A stretch of 39,365 bases of DNA from Saccoglossus kowalevskii (GCF_000003605.2 NW_003156171.1:1-39365), one strand, 5' to 3'; positions 20,594-32,320 are shown, counted from the stretch's first letter. Program-made: numbers and translations. The notes: generated by a model not told the origin, from the letters alone.

Positions 20594-21005
20594 TGTTCTC
20601 CTTTGATGCGTTTGCCTAACACTTGTGACACGTATTGAAACAATCGAAATACATATGACTTAAAAGTTAAGTCAATTGAATTCTGGATATTCAGAATTTT
20701 GAAGTATAGTTTGCGTTGACTGTTTGGCCGTAACGGTCGTCGGTCATAATTGCGTTCATCGATGACAATATTGAGACATGAAAATTTTGGAACGGCAGAA
20801 ACTCCAGCCAATTCATTTTACCTGCAGATGTTCACATGCTCATTGGTCCCACCAGTGTTCATCAATGACACATGTGAGAAAATGAAACAGATTTTGGGAT
20901 TCATATGACATATGTTTATCGCAGGTGAGTTGCTCTGACGTAAAGTTGATGTTGTGATGAAAACATACATATATAAGTTGAAAACTAATACACGTGCCAT
21001 AATAC

Positions 21006-21078
21006 CGAGCGTGCCAGGATTAGAACCTGGAATCTTCTGATCCGTAGTCAGACGCGTTATCCGTTGCGCCACACGCCC
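21006..21078 (-). tRNA. tRNA-Arg(ACG), locus 45, B-box base change
   Basis: 73 nt; base 57 is T (T loop TTCTAAT), altering the B box at a normally purine position. Otherwise consensus. Confidence 0.78.
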
Positions 21079-21490
21079 TGTTCGCCTTTGATGCGTTTGC
21101 CTAACACTTGTGACACGTATTGAAACAATCGAAATACATAGGAATTAAAAGTTAAGTCATTTGAATTCTGGATATTCAGAATTTTGAATTATAGTATGCG
21201 TTGACTGTTTGACCATAACGCTCGTCGGTCACAAGAGCGTTCATCGATGACAGTTTTGAAAAATGCAAATGTTGGAACTGCAGAAACTCCAGCCGATTCG
21301 TTTGATCTGTAGATGTTCACATGCTCATACGTCCCACCGGTGTTCACCAATGCCACGTGTGAGAAAATGAAACAGATTTGGGGATTCATATGTCACATGT
21401 TTATCGCAGGTGAGTTGCTCTGTCGTAAAGATGATGTTGTGATAAAAACATACATATATAACTTGAAAACTAATACATGTGCCACAATAT

Positions 21491-21570
21491 CGATCCTGCC
21501 AGGATTTGAGATTTGAAGCTGGAATCTTCTGATCCGTAGTCAGACGCGTTATCCGTTGCGCCAAACGCCC
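21491..21570 (-). pseudogene. Class B pseudogene, locus 46
   Basis: 80 nt; T-loop duplication and a heavily mispaired acceptor (+ gatcctg with + aacgccc: mismatches at 3-70, 5-68, 7-66). Repeated as locus 48. Confidence 0.9.
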
Positions 21571-21982
21571 TGTTCGCCTTTGATACGTTTGCCTAACAGT
21601 CGTGAAACGTATTGAAACAATAAAAATACACTTGATTTAAAAGTTAAGTCAATTGAATTCTGGATATGCAGAATTTTGAAGTATAGTATGCGTTGACTGT
21701 TTGGCCGTAACGCTCGTCGGTCACAATAGCGTTCATCGATGACAGTATTGAGACATGCAAATTTTGGAAAGGCAGAAACTCCAGCCAATTCATTTTACCT
21801 GCAGATGTTCACATGCTCATTGGTCCCACCAGTGTTCATCAATGACACATGTGAGAAAATGAAACAGATTTTGGGATTCATATGACATATGTTTATCGCA
21901 GGTGAGTTGCTCTGTCGTAAAGTTGATGTTGTGATGAAAACATACATATATAAGTTGAAAACTAATACACGTGCCATAATAC

Positions 21983-22055
21983 CGAGCGTGCCAGGATTCG
22001 AACCTGGAATCTTCTGATCCGAGGTCAGACGCGTTATCCGTTGCGCCACACGCCC
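21983..22055 (-). tRNA. tRNA-like with anticodon TCG, locus 47
   Basis: 73 nt; loop CCTCGGA gives anticodon TCG, which would still read an arginine codon (CGA). The otherwise invariant T33 is C, so decoding is doubtful. Body is consensus. Only copy with this change. Confidence 0.65.
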
Positions 22056-22467
22056 TGTTCGCCTTTGATGCGTTTGCCTAACACTTGTGACACGTATTGA
22101 AACAATCGAAATACATAGGAATTAAAAGTTAAGTCATTTGAATTCTGGATATTCAGAATTTTGAATTATAGTATGCGTTGACTGTTTGACCATAACGCTC
22201 GTCGGTCACAAGAGCGTTCGTCGATGACAGTTTTGAAAAATGCAAATTTTGGAACCGCAGAAACTCCAGCCGATTCGTTTGATCTGTAGATGTTCACATG
22301 CTCATACGTCCCACAGGTGTTCACCAATGCCACGTGTGAGAAAATGAAACAGATTTGGGGATTCATATGTCACATGTTTATCGCAGGTGAGTTGCTCTGT
22401 CGTAAAGATGATGTTGTGATAAAAACATACATATATAACTTGAAAACTAATACATGTGCCACAATAT

Positions 22468-22547
22468 CGATCCTGCCAGGATTTGAGATTTGAAGCTGGA
22501 ATCTTCTGATCCGTAGTCAGACGCGTTATCCGTTGCGCCAAACGCCC
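22468..22547 (-). pseudogene. Class B pseudogene, locus 48
   Basis: 80 nt, copy of locus 46, 977 bp away. Confidence 0.9.
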
Positions 22548-22959
22548 TGTTCGCCTTTGATACGTTTGCCTAACAGTCGTGAAACGTATTGAAACAATAA
22601 AAATACACTTGATTTAAAAGTTAAGTCAATTGAATTCTGGATATGCAGAATTTTGAAGTATAGTATGCGTTGACTGTTTGGCCGTAACGCTCGTCGGTCA
22701 CAATAGCGTTCATCGATGACAGTATTGAGACATGCAAATTTTGGAAAGGCAGAAACTCCAGCCAATTCATTTTACCTGCAGATGTTCACATGCTCATTGG
22801 TCCCACCGGTGTTCATCAATGACACATGTGAGAAAATGAAACAGATTTTGGGATTCATATGACATATGTTTATCGCAGGTGAGTTGCTCTGTCGTAAAGT
22901 TGATGTTGTGATGAAAACATACATATATAAGTTGAAAACTAATACACGTGCCACAATAC

Positions 22960-23032
22960 CGAGCGTGCCAGGATTCGAACCTGGAATCTTCTGATCCGTA
23001 GTCAGACGGGTTATCCGTTGCGCCACACGCCC
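22960..23032 (-). tRNA. tRNA-Arg(ACG), locus 49
   Basis: 73 nt; one D-stem mismatch C11-C24 (+ cggg). The flank ccacaatacc mixes the class A and class B forms. Confidence 0.82.
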
Positions 23033-23380
23033 TGTTCTCCTTTGATGCGTTTGCCTAACACTTGTGACACGTATTGAAACAATCGAAATACATATGACTT
23101 AAAAGTTAAGTCAATTGAATTCTGGATATTCAGAATTTTGAAGTATAGTTTGCGTTGACTGTTTGGCCGTAACGGTCGTCGGTCATAATTGCGTTCATCG
23201 ATGACAATATTGAGACATGAACATTTTGGAACCGCAGAAACTCCAGCCAATTCATTTTACCTGCAGATGTTCACATGCTCATCGGTCCCACTGGTGTTCA
23301 TCAATGACACCGGTGAGAAAAGGAAACAGATTTTGGGATTCTCATGACATATGTTTATCGCAGGTGAGTTGCTCTGTCGT

Positions 23381-23425
23381 AAAAGTTGATGTTGTGATGA
23401 AAACATACATATATACTTGAAACTA
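23381..23425. other. Suspected assembly consensus-error patch
   Basis: One run is lengthened (gtaaaag for gtaaag) and two are shortened (tatataacttg to tatatacttg, gaaaac to gaaac) within 45 bp. Confidence 0.6.
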
Positions 23426-23443
23426 ATACATGTGCCATAATAT

Positions 23444-23516
23444 CAAGCGTGCCAGGATTTGAACCTGGAATCTTCTTATCCGTAGTCAGACGCGTTATCC
23501 GTTGCGCCAAACGCCC
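23444..23516 (-). tRNA. tRNA-Arg(ACG)-like, locus 50
   Basis: 73 nt, identical to locus 43. Its 3' trailer lies in a suspected consensus-error patch (23381-23425). Confidence 0.65.
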
Positions 23517-23928
23517 TGTTCGCCTTTGATACGTTTGCCTAACAGTCGTGAAACGTATTGAAACAATAAAAATACACTTGATTTAAAAGTTAAGTCAATT
23601 GAATTCTGGATATGCAGAATTTTGAAGTATAGTATGCGTTGACTGTTTGGCCGTAACGCTCGTCGGTCACAATAGCGTTCATCGATGACAGTATTGAGAC
23701 ATGCAAATTTTGGAAAGGCAGAAATTCCAGCCAATTCATTTTACCTGCAGATGTTCACATGCTCATTGGTCCCACCAGTGTTCATCAATGACACATGTGA
23801 GAAAATGAAACAGATTTTGGGATTCATATGACATATGTTTATCGCAGGTGAGTTGCTCTGTCGTAAAGTTGATGTTGTGATGAAAACATACATATATAAG
23901 TTGAAAACTAATACACGTGCCATAATAC

Positions 23929-24001
23929 CGAGCGTGCCAGGATTCGAACCTGGAATCTTCTGATCCGTAGTCAGACGCGTTATCCGTTGCGCCACACGCC
24001 C
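23929..24001 (-). tRNA. tRNA-Arg(ACG), locus 51, consensus
   Basis: 73 nt, identical to locus 17. First member of a 3-monomer repeat with loci 52 and 53. Confidence 0.95.
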
Positions 24002-24329
24002 TGTTCGCCTTTGATGCGTTTGCCTAACACTTGTGACACGTATTGAAACAATCGAAATACATATGACTTAAAAGTTAAGTCAATTGAATTCTGGATATTC
24101 AGAATTTTGAATTATAGTATGCGTTGACTGTTTGACCGTAACGCTCGTCGGTCACAAGAGCGTTCATCGACGACAGTTTTGAGAAATGCAAATTTTGGAA
24201 CTGCAGAACCTCCAGCCGATTCGTTTGATCTGTAGATGTTCACATGCTCATAGGTCCCTCCGGTGTTCACCAATGACACGTGTGAGAAAATGAAACAGAT
24301 TTGGGGATTCATATGACACGTGTTTATCG

Positions 24330-24464
24330 CAGTGAGTTGCTCTGTCGAAAAGTTGATGTTGTGATGAAACAAACATTTATAACTTGAAACTAATGCATAA
24401 TACCGAGCGTACAGATCGACTGAATCTCTGATCGTAGTCAGACGCTATCGTGCGCCACACGCCC
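24330..24464. other. Suspected assembly consensus-error patch
   Basis: Runs are shortened throughout: cagg to cag, gaaaac to gaaac, ttgaaaac to ttgaaac, and 12 doublets reduced to single bases within locus 52. The flanks return to normal. Confidence 0.8.
24404..24464 (-). pseudogene. Collapsed tRNA-Arg, locus 52 (likely sequencing error)
   Basis: 61 nt. Against locus 55, 12 bases are missing and each loss turns a doublet (cc, gg, tt or aa) into a single base. That pattern points to homopolymer-length errors rather than mutation; the true copy is probably a 73-nt gene like locus 55. Confidence 0.8.
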
Positions 24465-24876
24465 TGTTCGAAGTCGATGCGTTTGCCTATCACTCGTGAC
24501 ACGTATTGAAACAATCGAAATACATATGACTTAAAAGTTAAGTCAATTGAATTCTGGATACTCAGAATTTTTAAGTATAGTTTGCGCTGACTGTTTGGTC
24601 GTAACGGTCGTCGGTCACAATTGCGTTCATCGATGACAGAATTGAGACATGAAAATTTTGGAACCGCAGAAACTCCAGCCGATTCGTTTGATCTGTAGAT
24701 GTTCACATGCTCATAGGTCCCTCCCGTGTTCACCAATGACACGTGTGAGAAAATGAAACAGATTTGGGGATTCATATGACACATGTTTATCGCAGGTGAG
24801 TTGCTCTGTCGTAAAGTTGATGTTGTGATGAAAACAAACATTTATAACTTGAAAACTAATGCATGTGCCACAATAT

Positions 24877-24956
24877 CGAGCGTGCCAGGATTTGAGATTT
24901 GAAGCTGGAATCTTCTGATCCGTAGTTAGACGCGTTATCCATTGCGCCACACGCCC
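24877..24956 (-). pseudogene. Class B pseudogene, locus 53
   Basis: 80 nt; same allele as loci 26, 39 and 56 (ACG, A30-C40 mismatch). Confidence 0.88.
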
Positions 24957-25368
24957 TGTTCGCCTTTGATGCGTTTGCCTAACACTCGTGACACGTATTG
25001 AAACAATCAAAATACATAGGAATTAAAAGTTAAGTCAATTGAATTCTGAATATGCAGAATTTTGAAGTATAGTATGCGTTGACTGTTTGGCCGTAACGCT
25101 CGTCGGTCACAATAGCGTTCATCGATGACAGTATTGAGACATGCAAATTTTGCAAAGGCAGAAACTCCAGCCAATTCATTTTACCTGCAGATGTTCACAT
25201 GCTCATTGGTCCCACCGGTGTTCATCAATGACACATGTGAGAAAATGAAACAGATTTTGGGATTCATATGACATATGTTTATCGCAGGTGAGTTGCTCTG
25301 TCGTAAAGTTGATGTTGTGATGAAAACATACATATATAAGTTGAAAACTAATACACGTGCCATAATAC

Positions 25369-25441
25369 CGAGCGTGCCAGGATTCGAACCTGGAATCTTC
25401 TGATCCGTAGTCAGACGCGTTATCCGTTGCGCCACACGCCC
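25369..25441 (-). tRNA. tRNA-Arg(ACG), locus 54, consensus
   Basis: 73 nt, identical to locus 17. First member of the second 3-monomer repeat. Confidence 0.95.
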
Positions 25442-25846
25442 TGTTCGCCTTTGATGCGTTTGCCTAACACTTGTGACACGTATTGAAACAATCGAAATAC
25501 ATATGACTTAAAAGTTAAGTCAATTGAATTCTGGATATTCAGAATTTTGAATTATAGTATGCGTTGACTGTTTGACCGTAACGCTCGTCAGTCACAAGAG
25601 CGTTCATCGACGACAGTTTTGAGAAATGCAAATTTTGGAACTGCAGAAACTCCAGCCGATTCGTTTGATCTGTAGATGTTCACATGCTCATACGTCCCTC
25701 CGGTGTTCACCAATGACACGTGTGAGAAAATGAAACAGATTTGGGGATTCATATGACACGTGTTTATCGCAGGTGAGTTGCTCTGTCGAAAAGTTGATGT
25801 TGTGATGAAAACAAACATTTATAACTTGAAAACTAATGCATAATAC

Positions 25847-25919
25847 CGAGCGTACCAGGATTCGAACCTGGAATCTTCTGATCCGTAGTCAGACGCCTTA
25901 TCCGTTGCGCCACACGCCC
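25847..25919 (-). tRNA. tRNA-Arg(ACG), locus 55
   Basis: 73 nt; G7-T66 wobble (+ gagcgta) and a D-stem G12-G23 mismatch (+ cgcctta). Anticodon and T arms are consensus. Confidence 0.8.
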
Positions 25920-26331
25920 TGTTCGAAGTCGATGCGTTTGCCTATCACTCGTGACACGTATTGAAACAATCGAAATACATATGACTTAAAAGTTAAGTCA
26001 ATTGAATTCTGGATACTCAGAATTTTGAAGTATAGTTTGCGCTGACTGTTTGGTCGTAACGGTCGTCGGTCACAATTGCGTTCATCGATGACAGAATTGA
26101 GACATGAAAATTTTGGAACCGCAGAAACTCCAGCCGATTCGTTTGATCTGTAGATGTTCACATGCTCATAGGTCCCTCCGGTGTTCACCAATGACACGTG
26201 TGAGAAAATGAAACAGATTTGGGGATTCATATGACACATGTTTATCGCAGGTGAGTTGCTCTGTCGTAAAGTTGATGTTGTGATGAAAACAAACATTTAT
26301 AACTTGAAAACTAATGCATGTGCCACAATAT

Positions 26332-26411
26332 CGAGCGTGCCAGGATTTGAGATTTGAAGCTGGAATCTTCTGATCCGTAGTTAGACGCGTTATCCATTGC
26401 GCCACACGCCC
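26332..26411 (-). pseudogene. Class B pseudogene, locus 56
   Basis: 80 nt, same allele as locus 53. Confidence 0.88.
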
Positions 26412-26490
26412 TGTTCAAAGTCGATGCGTTTGCCTATCACTCGTGACACGTATTGAAACAATCGAAATACATATGACTTAAAAGTTAAAA

Positions 26491-26512
26491 GTATCCGTTG
26501 CGCCACACGCCC
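26491..26512 (-). pseudogene. tRNA fragment, locus 57
   Basis: 22 nt: acceptor 5' strand and part of the D arm only. It joins spacer text aaagttaaaa directly to gtatccg, leaving a remnant monomer of 101 bp. Confidence 0.85.
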
Positions 26513-26924
26513 TGTTCGCCTTTGATGCGTTTGCCAAACACTCGTGACACGTATTGAAACAATAAAAATACATTTGATTTAAAAGTTAAGTCAATTGAAT
26601 TCTGGATATGCAGAATTTTGAAGTATAGTATGCGTTGACTGTTTGGCAGTAACGCTCGTCGGTCACAATAGCGTTCATCGATGACAGTATTGAGACATGC
26701 ACATTTTGGAAAGGCAGAAACTCCAGCCAATTCATTTTACCTGCAGATGTTCACATGCTCATTGGTCCCACCAGTGTTCATCAATGACACATGTGAGAAA
26801 ATGAAACAGATTTTGGGATTCATATGACATATGTTTATCGCAGGTGAGTTGCGCTATCGTAAAGTTGATGTTGTGATGAAAACATACATATATAAGTTGA
26901 AAACTAATACACGTGCCATAATAC

Positions 26925-26997
26925 CGAGCGTGCCAGGATTCGAACCTGGAATCTTCTGATCCGTAGTCAGACGCGTTATCCGTTGCGCCACACGCCC
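26925..26997 (-). tRNA. tRNA-Arg(ACG), locus 58, consensus
   Basis: 73 nt, identical to locus 17. Confidence 0.95.
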
Positions 26998-27409
26998 TGT
27001 TCGCCTTTGATGCGTTTGCCTAACACTTGTGACACGTATTGAAACAATCGAAATACATATGACTTAAAAGTTAAGTCAATTGAATTCTGGATATTCAGAA
27101 TTTTGAATTATAGTATGCGTTGACTGTTTGACCGTAACGCTCGTCAGTCACAAGAGCGTTCATCGACGACAGTTTTGAGAAATGCAAATTTTGGAACTGC
27201 AGAAACTCCAGCCGATTCGTTTGATCTGTAGATGTTCACATGCTCATAGGTCCCTCCGGTGTTCACCAATGACACGTGTGAGAAAATGAAACAGATTTGG
27301 GGATTCATATGACATATGTTTATCGCAGGTGAGTTGCTATGACGCAAAGTTGATGTTGTGATGAAAACAAACATATATAACTTGAAAACGAATACATGTG
27401 CCATAATAC

Positions 27410-27482
27410 CGAGCGTGCCAGGATTCGAACCTGGAATCTTCTGATCCGTAGACAGACGCGTTATCCGTTGCGCCACACGCCC
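27410..27482 (-). tRNA. tRNA-Arg(ACG), locus 59, T31 allele
   Basis: 73 nt, same as loci 3, 6, 12 and 67, but here followed by the tgttcaaagtcga spacer, showing the allele has moved to another flank. Confidence 0.85.
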
Positions 27483-27894
27483 TGTTCAAAGTCGATGCGT
27501 TTGCCTATCACTCGTGACACGTATTGAAACAATCGAAATACATATGACTTAAAAGTTAAGTCAATTGAATTCTGGGTATGCAGAATTTTGAAGTATAGTA
27601 TGCGTTGACTGTTTGACCGAAACGCTCGTCGGTCACAAGAGCGTTCATCGACGACAGTTTTAAGAAATGCAAATTTTGGAACCGCAGAAACTCCAGCCGA
27701 TTCGTTTGATCTGTAGATGTTCACATGCTCATAGGTCCCTCCGGTGTTCACCAATGACACGTGTGAGAAAATGAAACAGATTTGGGGATTCATATGACAC
27801 ATGTTTATCGCAGGTGAGTTGCTCTGTCGTAAAGTTGATGTTGTCATTAAAACAGACATTTATAACTTGAAAACTAATGCATGAGCCATAATAC

Positions 27895-27967
27895 CGAGCG
27901 TGCCAGGATTCGAACCTGGAATCTTACGATCCGTAGTCAAACGCGTTATCCGTTGCGCCACACGCCC
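27895..27967 (-). tRNA. tRNA-Arg(ACG)-like, locus 60, weak anticodon stem
   Basis: 73 nt; + tacga and + tcaaa give T28-T42 and T29-G41. The anticodon is ACG. Confidence 0.7.
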
Positions 27968-28378
27968 TGTTCGCCTTTTATGCGTTGCCTAACACTCGTG
28001 ACACGTATTGAAACAATCAAAATACATAGGAATTAAAAGTTAAGTCATTTGAATTCTGGATAATCAGAATTTTGAAGTATAGTTTGCGTTGACTGTTTGG
28101 CCGTAACGGTCGTCGGTCACAATTGCCTTCATCGATGACAGAATTGAGACATGAAAATTTTGGAACGGCAGAAACTCCAGCCAATTCATTTTACCTGCAG
28201 ATGTTCACATGCTCATCGGTCCCACCGGTGTTCATCATTGACACATGTGAGAAAATGAAACAGATTTTGGGATTCATATGACATATGTTTATCGCAGGTG
28301 AGTTGCTCTGTCGTAAAATTGATGTTGTGATGAAAACATACATATATAACTTGAAAACTAATACATGTGCCACAATAT

Positions 28379-28458
28379 CGTGCGTGCCAGGATTTGAGAT
28401 TTGAAGCTGGAATCTTCTGATCCGTAGTCAGACGCGGTATCCGTTGCGCCACACGCCC
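28379..28458 (-). pseudogene. Class B pseudogene, locus 61
   Basis: 80 nt; T-loop duplication, G2-A71 mismatch as in locus 41, anticodon ACG. Confidence 0.87.
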
Positions 28459-28870
28459 TGTTCGCCTTTGATGCGTTTGCCTAACACTCGTGACACGTAT
28501 TGAAACAATCAAAATACATAGGAATTAAAAATTAAGTCAATTGAATTCTGGATATGCAGAATTTTGAAGTATAGTATGCGTTGACTGTTTGACCGTAACG
28601 CTCGTCGGTCACAAGAGCGTTCATCGACGACAGTTTTGAGAAATGCAAATTTATGAACCGCAGAAACTCCAGCCGATTCGTTTGATCTGTAGATGTTCAC
28701 ATGCTCATAGGTCCCTCCGGTGTTCACCAATGACACGTGTGAGAAAACGAAATAGATTTGGGGATTCATATGACACATGTTTATCGCAAGTGAGTTGCTC
28801 TGTCGTAAAGTTGATGTTGTGATGAAAACAAACATTTATAACTTGAAAACTAATGCATGAGCCATAATAC

Positions 28871-28943
28871 CGAGCGTGCCAGGATTCGAACCCGGAATCT
28901 TCTGATCCATAGTCAGACGCGTTATCCGTTGCGCCACACGCCC
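28871..28943 (-). tRNA. tRNA-like with anticodon ATG, locus 62
   Basis: 73 nt; anticodon ATG as in locus 33, with G51-T63 in the T stem (+ cccgg). The flanking monomers match those around locus 33. Confidence 0.65.
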
Positions 28944-29355
28944 TGTTCAAAGTCGATGCGTTTGCCTAATACTCGTGACACGTATTGAAACAATCGAAAT
29001 ACATATGACTTAAAAGTTAAGTCAATTGAATTCTGGATATGCATAATTTTGAATTATAGTATGCGTTGACTGTTTGACCGTAACGCTCGTCGGTCACAAG
29101 ATCGTTCATCGATGACAGTTTTGAGAAATGCAAATTTTGGAACCGCAGAAACTCCAGCCGATTCGTTTGATCTGTAGATGTTCACATGCTCAGAGGTCCC
29201 ACCGGTGCTCACCAATGGCAGGTGTGAGAATATGAAACAGATTTTGGAATTCATATGACACATGTTTATCGCAGGTGAGTTGCTATGTCGCAAAGTTGAT
29301 GTTGTGATGAAAACAAACATATATAACTTGAAAACTAATACATGTGCCATAATAC

Positions 29356-29432
29356 CGAGCGTGCCAGGATTCGAACCTGGAATCTTCTGTCTGATCCGTA
29401 GACAGACGCGTTATCCGTTGCGCCACACGCCC
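29356..29432 (-). tRNA. 77-nt tRNA-Arg(ACG) variant, locus 63
   Basis: A T31 allele with a 4-nt duplication on the 3' side of the anticodon stem (+ tctgtctgatcc). The minus strand can now form TCTGTC/GACAGA, a 6-bp perfect stem closing a 9-nt loop that contains ACG. The standard fold leaves T31-T39 mismatched and a 9-nt variable region. Acceptor, D and T arms are consensus. Confidence 0.7.
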
Positions 29433-29680
29433 TGTTCGCCTTTGATGCGTTTGCCTAACACTCGTGACACGTATTGAAACAATCAAAATACATAGGAATT
29501 AAAAGTTAAGATAATTGAATTCTGGATATGCAGAATTTTGAAGTATAGTATGCGTTGACTGTTTGACCGTAACGCTCGTCGGTCACAAGAGCGTTCATCG
29601 ACGACAGTTTTGAGAAATGCAAATTTTGGAACTGCAGAAACTCCAGCCGATTCGTTTGATCTGTAGATGTTCACATGCTC

Positions 29681-29740
29681 ATAGTCCCTCCGTGTTCACC
29701 AATGACACGTGTGAGAAATGAACAGATTTGGGGATCATAT
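29681..29740. other. Suspected assembly consensus-error patch
   Basis: Shortened runs in about 60 bp: ataggtcc to atagtcc, ccggtg to ccgtg, gaaaatgaaac to gaaatgaac, gattcat to gatcat. Confidence 0.75.
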
Positions 29741-29839
29741 GACATATGTTTATCGCAGGTGAGTTGCTCTGTCGTAAAGTTGATGTTGTCATTAAAACAG
29801 ACATTTATAACTTGAAAACTAATGCATGAGCCATAATAC

Positions 29840-29912
29840 CGAGCGTGCCAGGATTCGAACCTGGAATCTTACGATCCGTAGTCAGACGCGTTATCCGTTG
29901 CGCCACACGCCC
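29840..29912 (-). tRNA. tRNA-Arg(ACG)-like, locus 64
   Basis: 73 nt; + tacga gives C28-T42 mismatch and T29-G41 wobble. Identical to locus 68. Confidence 0.72.
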
Positions 29913-30322
29913 TGTTCGCCTTTTATGCGTTGCCTAACACTCGTGACACGTATTGAAACAATCAAAATACATAGGAATTAAAAGTTAAGTCATTTGAATT
30001 CTGGATATTCAGAATTTTGAAGTATAGTTTGCGTTGACTGTTTGGCCGTAACGGTCGTCGGTCACAATTGCCTTCATCGATGACAGAATTGAGACATGAA
30101 AATTTTGGAACGGCAGAAACTCCAGCCAATTCATTTTACCTGCAGATGTTCACACGCTCATCGGTCCACCGGTGTTCATCATTGACACAAGTAAGAAAAT
30201 GAAACAGATTTTGGGATTCATATGACATATGTTTATCGCAGGTGAGTTGCTCTGTCGTAAAGTTGATGTTGTGATGAAAACATACATATATAACTTGAAA
30301 ACTAATGTATGAGCCATAATAC

Positions 30323-30395
30323 CGAGCGTGCCAGGATTCGAACCTGGAATCTTCTGACCCGTAGTCAGACGCGTTATCCGTTGCGCCACACGTCC
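30323..30395 (-). tRNA. tRNA-Arg(ACG), locus 65
   Basis: 73 nt; A3-C70 mismatch in the acceptor (+ cacgtcc) and base 38 A to G. Anticodon ACG. Confidence 0.75.
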
Positions 30396-30806
30396 TGTTC
30401 AAAGTCGATGCGTTTGCCTATCACTCGTGACACGTATTGAAACAATCGAAATACATATGACTTAAAAGTTAAGTCAATTGAATTCTGGATATGCAGAATT
30501 TTGAAGTATAGTATGCGTTGACTGTTTGACCGAAACGCTCGTCGGTCACAAGAGCGTTCATCGACGACAGTTTTAAGAAATGCAAATTTTGGAACGGCAG
30601 AAACTCCAGCCAATTCATTTTACCTGCAGATGTTCACACGCTCATCGGTCCACCGGTGTTCATCATTGACACAAGTAAGAAAATGAAACAGATTTTGGGA
30701 TTCATATGACATATGTTTATCGCAGGTGAGTTGCTCTGTCGTAAAGTTGATGTTGTGATGAAAACATACATATATAACTTGAAAACTAATGTATGAGCCA
30801 TAATAC

Positions 30807-30879
30807 CGAGCGTGCCAGGATTCGAACCTGGAATCTTCTGATCCGTAGTCAGACGCGGTATCCGTTGCGCCACACGCCC
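30807..30879 (-). tRNA. tRNA-Arg(ACG), locus 66
   Basis: 73 nt; only base 22 differs (C), same sequence as locus 27. Confidence 0.9.
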
Positions 30880-31290
30880 TGTTCGCCTTTGATGCGTTGC
30901 CTAACACGCGTGACACGTATTGAAACAATCAAAATACATAGGAATTGAAAGTTAAGTCAACTGAATTCTGGATATTCAGAATTTTGAAGTATAGTATGCG
31001 TTGACTGTTTGGCCGTAACGCAAGTCGGTCACAATAGCGTTCATCGATGACAGTATTGAGACATGCAAATTTTGGAACCGCAGAAACTCCAGCCGATTTG
31101 TTTGATCTGTAGATGTTCACATGCTCAGAGGTCCCACCGGTGCTCACCAATGGCAGGTGTGAGAATATGAAACAGATTTTGGGATTCATATGACATATGT
31201 TTATCGCAGGTGAGTTGCTATGACGCAAAGTTGATGTTGTGATGAAAACAAACATATATAACTTGAAAACGAATACATGTGCCATAATAC

Positions 31291-31363
31291 CGAGCGTGCC
31301 AGGATTCGAACCTGGAATCTTCTGATCCGTAGACAGACGCGTTATCCGTTGCGCCACACGCCC
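31291..31363 (-). tRNA. tRNA-Arg(ACG), locus 67, T31 allele
   Basis: 73 nt, identical to locus 59, 3881 bp away. Confidence 0.85.
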
Positions 31364-31775
31364 TGTTCAAAGTCGATGCGTTTGCCTATCACTCGTGACA
31401 CGTATTGAAACAATCGAAATACATATGACTTAAAAGTTAAGTCAATTGAATTCTGGATATGCAGAATTTTGAAGTATAGTATGCGTTGACTGTTTGACCG
31501 AAACGCTCGTCGGTCACAAGAGCGTTCATCGACGACAGTTTTAAGAAATGCAAATTTTGGAACCGCAGAAACTCCAGCCGATTCGTTTGATCTGTAGATG
31601 TTCACATGCTCATAGGTCCCTCCGGTGTTCACCAATGACACGTGTGAGAAAATGAAACAGATTTGGGGATTCATATGACACATGTTTATCGCAGGTGAGT
31701 TGCTCTGTCGTAAAGTTGATGTTGTCATTAAAACAGACATTTATAACTTGAAAACTAATGCATGAGCCATAATAC

Positions 31776-31848
31776 CGAGCGTGCCAGGATTCGAACCTGG
31801 AATCTTACGATCCGTAGTCAGACGCGTTATCCGTTGCGCCACACGCCC
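31776..31848 (-). tRNA. tRNA-Arg(ACG)-like, locus 68
   Basis: 73 nt, identical to locus 64 (C28-T42 mismatch). Confidence 0.72.
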
Positions 31849-32247
31849 TGTTCGCCTTTTATGCGTTGCCTAACACTCGTGACACGTATTGAAACAATCA
31901 AAATACATAGGAATTAAAAGTTAAGTCATTTGAATTCTGGATATTCAGAATTTTGAAGTATAGTTTGCGTTGACTGTTTGGCCGTAACGGTCGTCGGTCA
32001 CAATTGCCTTCATCGATGACAGAATTGAGACATGAAAATTTTGGAACGGCAGAAACTCCAGCCAATTCATTTTACCTGCAGATGTTCACACGCTCATCGG
32101 TCCACCGGTGTTCATCATTGACACAAGTAAGAAAATGAAACAGATTTTGGGATTCATATGACATATGTTTATCGCAAAGTCGTAAAGTTGATGTTGTGAT
32201 GAAAACAAACATATATAACTTGAAAACGAATACATGTGCCATAATAC

Positions 32248-32320
32248 CGAGGGTGCCAGGATTCGAACCTGGAATCTTCTGATCCGTAGTCAGACGCGTT
32301 ATCCGTTGCGCCACACGCCC
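32248..32320 (-). tRNA. tRNA-Arg(ACG), locus 69, acceptor mismatch
   Basis: 73 nt; C4-C69 mismatch and the linked 11-bp trailer deletion, as locus 20. Confidence 0.78.

Larger units (their letters stand above)
20818..22771. repeat. Two-monomer higher-order repeat (977 bp x 2)
   Basis: 20818-21794 and 21795-22771 each hold one class A tRNA (45, 47) and one damaged class B tRNA (46, 48) with matching spacers. Confidence 0.88.
23741..26740. repeat. Three-monomer higher-order repeat, two copies
   Basis: The order consensus tRNA, gagcgta tRNA, class B tRNA occurs at loci 51-53 and again at 54-56. The second copy is followed by the 101-bp remnant of locus 57 before the next consensus copy. Confidence 0.87.
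27408..28200. repeat. Higher-order block with loci 59-60
   Basis: Matches 31289-32081 (loci 67-68) at an offset of 3881 bp, sharing gttgtcattaaaacagac and the tacga anticodon stem. A shorter relative lies around locus 64 (29740-30140). Confidence 0.85.
31289..32081. repeat. Higher-order block with loci 67-68
   Basis: Second copy of the block at 27408. Confidence 0.85.

Noticed and set aside
21983-22055. A genuine tRNA-Arg(TCG) isoacceptor at locus 47
   Set aside because: The loop also lost the invariant T33 and the rest is the ACG consensus, so this looks like a local mutation or error rather than a separate gene.
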